Assembly (NCBI GenBank): GCA_013334525.1
Contig: JAAXXK010000018.1
Coordinates: 1 to 47,684 of the forward strand
DNA from: Chlorobiaceae bacterium
GTDB taxonomy: Bacteria; Bacteroidota; Chlorobiia; Chlorobiales; Chlorobiaceae
DNA length: 47,684 nt
Direction of reading: 5' to 3'
A program made the translations under genes and the position numbers. Shown here piece by piece: positions 42,026-47,684 of this stretch (its first letter is position 1; each line of letters begins with the position of its first letter). The notes beneath the pieces are model-generated. The model saw only the letters and a list, made by a program, of their open reading frames with translations. It ran no database searches and was not told where the DNA came from.

Positions 42026-43729
42026 ATGAAACCATTTGATATCGTCATCGTCGGTGGCGGCGGTGCGGGACTTTACGCGGCCATGGAGGCCATGAAGACC
42101 AATCCCGGCCTGAACATCGCCGTGCTTTCGAAGATCTATCCGAACCGCTCCCATACCTCGGCCGCCCAGGGTGGCGCCAACGCGGCGCTGGCCAACAAGG
42201 CCAAGGACGACACGGTCGAGATGCATATTTTCGACACCATCAAAGGCAGCGACTACCTCGCCGACCAGGATGCGGTCGAGGTGCTCTGTTCGGAAGCCCC
42301 GAAGATCATACGGGAGCTGGAGAACATGGGTACCCCATGGTCGAGGCTTGAGGACAATACCATCGCCCAGCGGCCGTTCGGCGGCGCGGGTCGTCCCCGG
42401 TGCTGTTACTGCGCCGACAAGACCGGACACACGATTCTCCAGACCCTTTACGAACAGTGCCTGCGCAAAGGGGTGTTTTTCTTCAACGAATATTTCGCGC
42501 TTGATCTCTGTGTCGACGGCAGCCGCTCGCGCGGGCTCATCGCCATGAACATCAAGACAGGCAGGATCGAGGCGTTTCCCGCAAAGACGGTCATATTTGC
42601 GACCGGCGGCTACGCCAAGATGTACTGGAACCGCTCCAGCAACGCGGCGGGCAATACCGGCGACGGGCAGGCGATCGCCTACCGCGCCGGCATTTCGCTG
42701 AAGGACATGGAGTTTGTGCAGTTCCATCCGACCGGCCTGCGCAAGAGCGGTCTCCTGGTGACCGAAGGGGCTCGCGGCGAGGGTGGATACCTCGTCAACG
42801 CGCTCGGTGAAAGGTTTATGTCGCGTTACGCTCCCGAAAAGATGGAGCTCGGACCACGCGATCTGGTCTCCCGTTCCCTCGAAACCGAGATTCTCGAAGG
42901 GCGCGGATTCGACAGTCCCGCAGGAAAATACCTGCACCTCGACCTCAGGCATCTCGGTCCGGAGCTCATCAAGTCAAGGCTCCCGCAGATCCGCGAGATG
43001 TGCATGTACTTCGAGGGCGTCGATCCCATCGACGAACCGATACCGGTCAGGCCGACGGCCCACTACTCCATGGGGGGGATCGATACCGACAATTTCGGAC
43101 GCACCGGGATGGAGGGCGTTTACGCCGCCGGCGAGTGCGGCTGTGTTTCGGTGCATGGCGCCAACAGGCTCGGCGGCAACTCGCTGCTCGATATTCTCGT
43201 TTTCGGAAGGATCGCCGGCAGGGCGGCTGCCGAAGAGGCCGGGAAGTTCAATCCTTCGCCCATTTCGGAAACGGAGGTGACCGCAAAGGAGCTGGAACTC
43301 AGGAGCTTCATGCAGCCATCGGGTCATTACGAGCGCTACGGTTCCCTGAGGGAGGACCTTGGCCATACTCTCGGCATGAACGTCGGCATCTATCGCGAGG
43401 CCACCAAGATTCGTCAGGGCATCGAGGAGATCGCTACCCTGAAAGAGCGTTTTTCACATGTGAGGGTGTTCGATTCGGGCGATGTATACAACACCAACCT
43501 GCTCCAGGTGCTTGAACTCAGGAACATGCTCGATCTGGCAGAAACAGTGGCAGCAGGAGCCCTTGTGAGGGAGGAGAGCCGTGGATCGCATACCAGGACC
43601 GACTTCCCGACCAGGGACGACATCAACTGGCACCGGCATACCACCTACACCCTTGAGGGGACAGGCCCCAGGCTCGGATTCAAGCCTGTTGTCATGGGCA
43701 GGTACGAGCTGCAGGAACGAACCTATTAA
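42026..43729 (+). CDS. sdhA: Succinate dehydrogenase/fumarate reductase flavoprotein subunit
   Basis: 567 residues from the ATG at 42026. The FAD-binding start FDIVIVGGGGAGLYAAMEA is followed by NRSHTSAAQGGANAAL, which has the His-Thr-x-x-Ala-x-GG motif of covalent-FAD family members (His at about 43). VEFVQFHPTGL type residues, GARGEGGYLVNALGERFM, RPTAHYSMGGI and GANRLGGNSLLDILVFG complete the capping and active-site regions. It oxidises succinate or reduces fumarate; in green sulfur bacteria fumarate reduction belongs to the reductive TCA cycle. It is first in a three-gene operon, 14 bp ahead of sdhB. Confidence 0.95.
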   Translation: MKPFDIVIVGGGGAGLYAAMEAMKTNPGLNIAVLSKIYPNRSHTSAAQGGANAALANKAKDDTVEMHIFDTIKGSDYLADQDAVEVLCSEAPKIIRELENMGTPWSRLEDNTIAQRPFGGAGRPRCCYCADKTGHTILQTLYEQCLRKGVFFFNEYFALDLCVDGSRSRGLIAMNIKTGRIEAFPAKTVIFATGGYAKMYWNRSSNAAGNTGDGQAIAYRAGISLKDMEFVQFHPTGLRKSGLLVTEGARGEGGYLVNALGERFMSRYAPEKMELGPRDLVSRSLETEILEGRGFDSPAGKYLHLDLRHLGPELIKSRLPQIREMCMYFEGVDPIDEPIPVRPTAHYSMGGIDTDNFGRTGMEGVYAAGECGCVSVHGANRLGGNSLLDILVFGRIAGRAAAEEAGKFNPSPISETEVTAKELELRSFMQPSGHYERYGSLREDLGHTLGMNVGIYREATKIRQGIEEIATLKERFSHVRVFDSGDVYNTNLLQVLELRNMLDLAETVAAGALVREESRGSHTRTDFPTRDDINWHRHTTYTLEGTGPRLGFKPVVMGRYELQERTY

Positions 43730-43743
43730 CCGAAGGACTTTTA

Positions 43744-44781
43744 ATGAGCGATTCTACGATACAGCATAACGAGGATAGCAGGGACGTTACCTTCAGGGTT
43801 CATCGCTTCAACCCCCAGGTTGACAGCAAACCCTATTTCGACGATTACACGATCAGGCTCGAAAAAGGTATCACCGTTCTCAGGGCCCTCAACTACATCA
43901 AGGAGCATGTCGATGCTTCCCTGACCTTCAGGGCGTTCTGCCAGGCAGGCATTTGCGGCTCCTGCGCCATGAGGGTCAACAACATGTCCAAGCTTGCCTG
44001 CACGACCCAGGTCTGGGACGAACTCGACAAATGCCGTGAACCCGGCATCATCAAGGTTGAGCCCCTGAGGAACCTTCCCCTGATCAAGGATCTGGTGGTG
44101 GAAATGGACCCTCTTGTCGAAAAGATGAAGGGCTACTCCAACTGGGTCGATTCGAAGATGCCTGAAGAGAACTGGGGCAGGAAGGAGTTCCCCGTTTCCG
44201 AGGCGGAGTTCCTGAAATACGACAAGGCCACAGACTGCATCCTGTGCGCATCGTGCGTTTCGGAATGCACCATCCTCAGGGCCAACAAGCAGTATGTCTC
44301 CCCGGCCGTGCTGCTGAAGTCGTACCGTATGAACGTCGATAGCCGCGATTCGATGCACGAACAGCGCCTCGCAGGCCTGGTCAAGGATCACGGCGTCTGG
44401 GACTGCACCCACTGCTACCGCTGCCAGGAGAGCTGCGTCAAGCACATTCCCATCATGGACGCCATTCACGGCATCAGGGAGGAGGCGATCGCAGAGAGAG
44501 GCGTCAAGGATACCAGCGGTGCCCGCCATGCCGAAGCCTTCATGGAGGATATCGGCAAGAAGGGCAAGCTCGTGGAGGCCACCCTGCCGATCAGGACCAA
44601 CGGTGTGGTCTGGACGATGAAGAACCTGCTTCCGATGGCATTCAAGATGGTGCTCAAGCGTCGCACGCCGCCACCACCGCCGCTGGTGAAGTCCACCAAG
44701 GATATCGAAAAGTTCCGTGCCGAGTTCAGGGAGATGAGCGGACATGTCGCGAAGGATCACGCAAAAAAATCCGGAGAGTAG
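43744..44781 (+). CDS. sdhB: Succinate dehydrogenase/fumarate reductase iron-sulfur subunit
   Basis: 345 residues, longer than usual (~240) because of a C-terminal extension of about 70 residues. The 2Fe-2S domain has CQAGICGSCAMRVNN followed by KLACTTQ at about 60-85. The second domain has CILCASCVSEC and CTHCYRCQESCVKH for the 4Fe-4S and 3Fe-4S (or further 4Fe-4S) clusters. It passes electrons between the flavoprotein and the CCG-type subunit encoded next. AAGGAC precedes the ATG, and the gap to the next gene is 4 bp. A Pro run (TPPPPPL) sits in the tail. Confidence 0.95.
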   Translation: MSDSTIQHNEDSRDVTFRVHRFNPQVDSKPYFDDYTIRLEKGITVLRALNYIKEHVDASLTFRAFCQAGICGSCAMRVNNMSKLACTTQVWDELDKCREPGIIKVEPLRNLPLIKDLVVEMDPLVEKMKGYSNWVDSKMPEENWGRKEFPVSEAEFLKYDKATDCILCASCVSECTILRANKQYVSPAVLLKSYRMNVDSRDSMHEQRLAGLVKDHGVWDCTHCYRCQESCVKHIPIMDAIHGIREEAIAERGVKDTSGARHAEAFMEDIGKKGKLVEATLPIRTNGVVWTMKNLLPMAFKMVLKRRTPPPPPLVKSTKDIEKFRAEFREMSGHVAKDHAKKSGE

Positions 44782-44785
44782 CCTT

Positions 44786-45634
44786 ATGAAGCAATACGCC
44801 TATTATCAGAGCTGCATCAACGAGTCCATGACCAAAGAGGTCGATCGCTCCATAGAGCTATGGCAGCACGATCTCGGTATCGAGATGGTCAAGCTGCATG
44901 AAAGCACCTGCTGCGGCGGCAGCAACCTCGACTACGTGAGCCCGAAGCACTTCGCGCTGGTCAACGCGCGTAATATAGCTGCGGCTGAAAAGCTGGGTCT
45001 TGACCTTGTCGTTTCATGCAATACCTGCCTGATGACGATCAGGAGCGCCAAAAAGAAGCTTGATGAGTCGGCTGAACTGAGAACCGAGGTCAACGAGATC
45101 CTCAGCAAAGAGGGGCTCCAGTATCGCGGTACCTCCGAGGTCCGCCACCTGCTCTGGGTGCTTATCGACGACGTCGGCCTGGACACCATCCGCGAAAAGG
45201 TGAAGGTGCCCCTGAGCAAGCTCCGGATCGCACCGTTCTACGGTTGCCACATTTTAAGGCCGTCAACCGTACTGGGCAAGGACAACCCGATGGAACCCAC
45301 CTCCCTTGATCAGTTGCTTGATGCGCTTGGCGGAAAGACCATCCGTTACGATCACAAGAACCGCTGTTGCGGTTTCCACACCCTTCTTGTCGCCGAAGAG
45401 GAGTCCCTCAACGTTGCCGCTGAAGCCCTTCAGGAGGCGATGGACGAAAAGGCCGACTGCATCGTCACCCCATGCCCGCTCTGCCATACCGTACTCGACG
45501 GCTACCAGGCCAAAGCCCTGAAGAAATCAGGAAGCCATGGCTCGATTCCCGTCTACCACCTCTCCGAAGTTGTCGGTCTCGCCCTCGGTTTCACTGAACG
45601 CCAGCTGGGCATCCGGCGCCATATCGTTACCTGA
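44786..45634 (+). CDS. CCG-domain (HdrB-like) subunit of type E succinate:quinone oxidoreductase
   Basis: 282 residues from the ATG at 44786 (GGAGAGTAGCCTT ahead). Two cysteine-rich CCG repeats are seen: YQSCINE ... ESTCCGGSN ... SCNTCLM and FYGCHIL ... NRCCGFHT ... TPCPLCHT. These are the hallmark of heterodisulfide reductase subunit B and of the third subunit of type E succinate:quinone reductases (the membrane-associated SdhE type, not the SdhE flavinylation factor). There are no heme-b membrane helices in the operon, so membrane attachment must use this subunit's amphipathic parts. It is third in the operon after sdhA and sdhB. Confidence 0.92.
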   Translation: MKQYAYYQSCINESMTKEVDRSIELWQHDLGIEMVKLHESTCCGGSNLDYVSPKHFALVNARNIAAAEKLGLDLVVSCNTCLMTIRSAKKKLDESAELRTEVNEILSKEGLQYRGTSEVRHLLWVLIDDVGLDTIREKVKVPLSKLRIAPFYGCHILRPSTVLGKDNPMEPTSLDQLLDALGGKTIRYDHKNRCCGFHTLLVAEEESLNVAAEALQEAMDEKADCIVTPCPLCHTVLDGYQAKALKKSGSHGSIPVYHLSEVVGLALGFTERQLGIRRHIVT

Positions 45635-45799
45635 GTCCTGCCCTTGCCGGCAGCGCCGGATCGATCAATATGGAGTGTTTTAAAAAAGGCTAAAAAAGTG
45701 TAGCTTTGCACTTTCATTTTGTTGTCCGCAAGGTATCCAGTTGTTCCACCAGACCAGGGGGGGCAGCTCTTTTCTTAAAATCAAAATCATTGCAACTCC

Positions 45800-46855
45800 A
45801 TGCTCAAAAATGATCTTTTTCTCCGGGCGTTGAAAAGGCAGCCGACCCCTCGTACCCCCATCTGGGTAATGCGCCAGGCCGGTCGTTACCTGCCGGAATA
45901 CCGCGCAGTCAGGGAAAAAACCGACTTTCTGACTCTCTGCAAAACCCCGGAACTGGCTACTGAAGTAACCATTCAGCCAGTGGATCTGATGGGTGTGGAC
46001 GCCGCCATCATCTTCTCTGACATCCTCGTGGTCAATGAAGCCATGGGCATGAACGTCGAGATCATTGAGACCAAGGGTATCAAGCTGACCCCGCCGATCC
46101 GTTCGCAGGCCGATATCGACAAGCTGATCGATCCGGACGTCGACGAAAAGCTCGGCTACGTGCTTGACGCCATCCGCATGACCAAGAGGGAACTCAACAA
46201 CCGTGTGCCGCTCATAGGCTTCTCCGGTGCAGCATGGACGCTCTTCACCTATGCCGTGGAAGGCGGCGGTTCGAAGAACTACGCATACGCCAAGAAAATG
46301 ATGTACCGTGAGCCGAAGATGGCCCACCAGCTGCTCAGCAAGATCTCCTCATGCATCAGCGCATACATCATCAAGCAGGTTGAAGCTGGCGCAGACGCCA
46401 TCCAGATCTTCGATTCATGGGCAAGCGCACTGTCAGAGGACGATTACCGCGAGTTCGCCCTTCCCTACATCAAGGAGAACGTGGCTGCAGTTAAGGCCAA
46501 GTACCCGGAGATCCCGGTCATTGTCTTCGCCAAGGACATGCACACCATCCTGTCCGACGTGGCCGACACCAACTGCGACGCAGTAGGCCTCGGCTGGAAC
46601 ATCGATATCACCAAGGCACGTAAAGAGCTCAACGACCGCGTCTGCCTCCAGGGCAACATGGACCCGACGGTCCTTTACGGTACCCCGGAAAAAATCAAAT
46701 CGGAAGCTGCCAAGATCCTGGCGCATTTCGGCCAGCACAACGACCACTCCGGTCACGTGTTCAACCTCGGCCACGGCATCCTGCCTGACGTCGATCCGGC
46801 AAACCTGAAATGCCTCGTCGAATTCGTGAAAGAAGAGAGCGCCAAGTACCACTAG
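45800..46855 (+). CDS. hemE: Uroporphyrinogen decarboxylase
   Basis: 351 residues. The family start PIWVMRQAGRYLPEYRAVR lies at about 21-39, with the substrate-binding Arg residues. Asp in IIFSDILVV and the GFSGAAWTLFTYAVEGGGSKN, FDSWASALSEDDYREF and GHGILPDVDPANL motifs follow. It decarboxylates the four acetate arms of uroporphyrinogen III on the way to heme and the (bacterio)chlorophylls, a heavy flux in chlorosome-bearing cells. The 165 bp upstream gap holds no gene. There is no strong Shine-Dalgarno. A strong terminator follows, so it appears monocistronic. Confidence 0.97.
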   Translation: MLKNDLFLRALKRQPTPRTPIWVMRQAGRYLPEYRAVREKTDFLTLCKTPELATEVTIQPVDLMGVDAAIIFSDILVVNEAMGMNVEIIETKGIKLTPPIRSQADIDKLIDPDVDEKLGYVLDAIRMTKRELNNRVPLIGFSGAAWTLFTYAVEGGGSKNYAYAKKMMYREPKMAHQLLSKISSCISAYIIKQVEAGADAIQIFDSWASALSEDDYREFALPYIKENVAAVKAKYPEIPVIVFAKDMHTILSDVADTNCDAVGLGWNIDITKARKELNDRVCLQGNMDPTVLYGTPEKIKSEAAKILAHFGQHNDHSGHVFNLGHGILPDVDPANLKCLVEFVKEESAKYH

Positions 46856-46883
46856 GCCTTTCGGGCATCCCCGTCGTTTCAAG

Positions 46884-46917
46884 CTCCGCTTTACCAATGT
46901 AAGGCGGAGTTTTTTTT
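46884..46917 (+). terminator. Terminator after hemE
   Basis: CTCCGCTTTAC pairs with GTAAGGCGGAG (11 pairs with one T-G) around a 4-base loop, followed by eight T. Confidence 0.93.
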
Positions 46918-47036
46918 GCCCGGTTTGACCACTTCCCGAAAATGAGGGTTGGGCGAGGGCTTCAGGATTTTTACTTATATTTGGGTTTATACTGTTTACG
47001 TTCGTCAAACCGGCAGCAACGCAGAAATCGTTTTTC

Positions 47037-47666
47037 ATGGCAAGAGATTGCAAATGTTCGGAGGGGAGCAGCGGAGGCAGCCGCTATGAGGAACTCGTGC
47101 TCGATACGCTGCTGTACAGCGCTAGATTGAAGGAGACCGTAGCCCGACAGAACAGCGAGGTTATCGTGGCGATGGCGCGCATGATCTCCGGCACCTTCAT
47201 TGAGGGCGGCAAGCTCCTGATTTGCGGTAACGGCGGAAGTGCAGCTGACGCCCAGCACCTGGCAGCCGAACTGACCATCAGGTATCGCAGTTCCGTGCAT
47301 CGGCAGGCGCTTCCTGCAATAGCACTCTCCACAGATACATCTGCCCTGACGGCCGGCGGCAACGACCTCGGCTTCGACGAGGTGTTCGCAAGGCTTGCAG
47401 AGGCATACGGTCGTCCTGGCGACATCCTGCTCGGGCTTTCGACGAGCGGAAACAGCCCGAATGTCCTGAAAGCCCTTCAGTTCGCCCGTAGCCATGGGAT
47501 GAAGACCATGGCCCTGCTCGGAGGCGATGGCGGTTCAATCAGGCAGCAGGCCGACATTTCGGTCGTCGTGCCCCACTCCGGGAGCGCCGACAGGGTACAG
47601 GAGTGCCATATCGCCGTTGGTCACGTGATCATCGAGCTGGTCGAAAAGATGATGGGGTTTTGTTGA
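47037..47666 (+). CDS. gmhA: D-sedoheptulose-7-phosphate isomerase (SIS domain)
   Basis: 209 residues. A helical N-terminal part precedes the SIS domain with [23 protein letters not shown] (phosphosugar-binding Ser), [41 protein letters not shown] and [19 protein letters not shown] (catalytic His and Gln/Glu). It makes D-glycero-D-manno-heptose 7-phosphate, the first step of heptose supply for lipopolysaccharide core. The first ~12 residues ([14 protein letters not shown]) are atypical. It ends 18 bp before the window edge, in a heptamer repeat. Confidence 0.92.
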   Translation: MARDCKCSEGSSGGSRYEELVLDTLLYSARLKETVARQNSEVIVAMARMISGTFIEGGKLLICGNGGSAADAQHLAAELTIRYRSSVHRQALPAIALSTDTSALTAGGNDLGFDEVFARLAEAYGRPGDILLGLSTSGNSPNVLKALQFARSHGMKTMALLGGDGGSIRQQADISVVVPHSGSADRVQECHIAVGHVIIELVEKMMGFC

Positions 47667-47684
47667 TAGTTGATAGTTGATAGT
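47663..47684. repeat. Heptanucleotide tandem repeat TTGATAG, running off the edge
   Basis: At least three perfect copies of TTGATAG begin at 47663, overlapping the gmhA stop region, and continue to the last base. Copy number beyond the window is unknown. Confidence 0.8.

Overview
The window comes from a green sulfur bacterium (Chlorobiaceae, Chlorobium/Chlorobaculum type). Three chlorosome envelope genes support this directly: csmE and csmD in tandem at 24.2-25.0 kb and csmB at 33.7 kb. The succinate/fumarate oxidoreductase with a heterodisulfide-reductase-like third subunit (42.0-45.6 kb) fits the reductive TCA cycle of this group. No rRNA, tRNA, insertion sequence, integrase or CRISPR array was found. 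Coding density is moderate, with several 300-850 bp gaps.

Layout. 0-1.1 kb: rsgA (cut by the window edge) and def. 1.1-8.2 kb: an accessory-looking stretch with a decayed fragment of a thiamine-pyrophosphate (TPP) enzyme gene, a small outer-membrane barrel, the intact TPP enzyme, a 1002-residue autotransporter and a methyltransferase. The last 27 bp of the TPP gene recur just after the autotransporter. 8.6-16.4 kb: a membrane-anchored ATP-grasp protein, a DUF4405 membrane protein ending in CxxCH, an MFS organic-anion transporter, a SapC-family protein, a methyltransferase, an RlpA-like protein and a TPR protein. 16.6-24.1 kb: kup, a decayed terC-like gene, a CI-repressor-like HTH fused to PAS, an ArsA/Get3 ATPase, two small unknown proteins, an internally duplicated pentapeptide-repeat protein and an SDR/NmrA-like oxidoreductase.

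24.2-28.9 kb: csmE and csmD, then a four-PAS hybrid histidine kinase flanked by two similar single-domain receivers. 28.9-33.6 kb: a four-gene minus-strand operon read as amgK-murU-namZ-sodium/solute symporter, which looks like a complete peptidoglycan (MurNAc) salvage route and is the most coherent new pathway prediction here. 33.6-35.0 kb: csmB with a structured leader, an uncatalogued 40-residue membrane peptide gene, and a DUF1997/SRPBCC-like protein. 35.2-41.1 kb: a CsoR-family repressor of CstR-like type (His ligand replaced by Asn), TolC, an RND pump without a membrane-fusion partner, a small PII/ferredoxin-fold-like protein and a metallo-beta-lactamase-fold hydrolase, all in one direction. 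41.1-47.7 kb: a decayed copy of that hydrolase's 3' end, a CBS-pair protein, the three-gene succinate/fumarate oxidoreductase, hemE, gmhA and a heptanucleotide repeat running off the edge.

A recurring theme is scars of lost paralogues. Tails or fragments of neighbouring intact genes survive as non-coding DNA at 1.15-1.31 kb, 7.46 kb and 41.19 kb, and a terC remnant lies at 18.65 kb.
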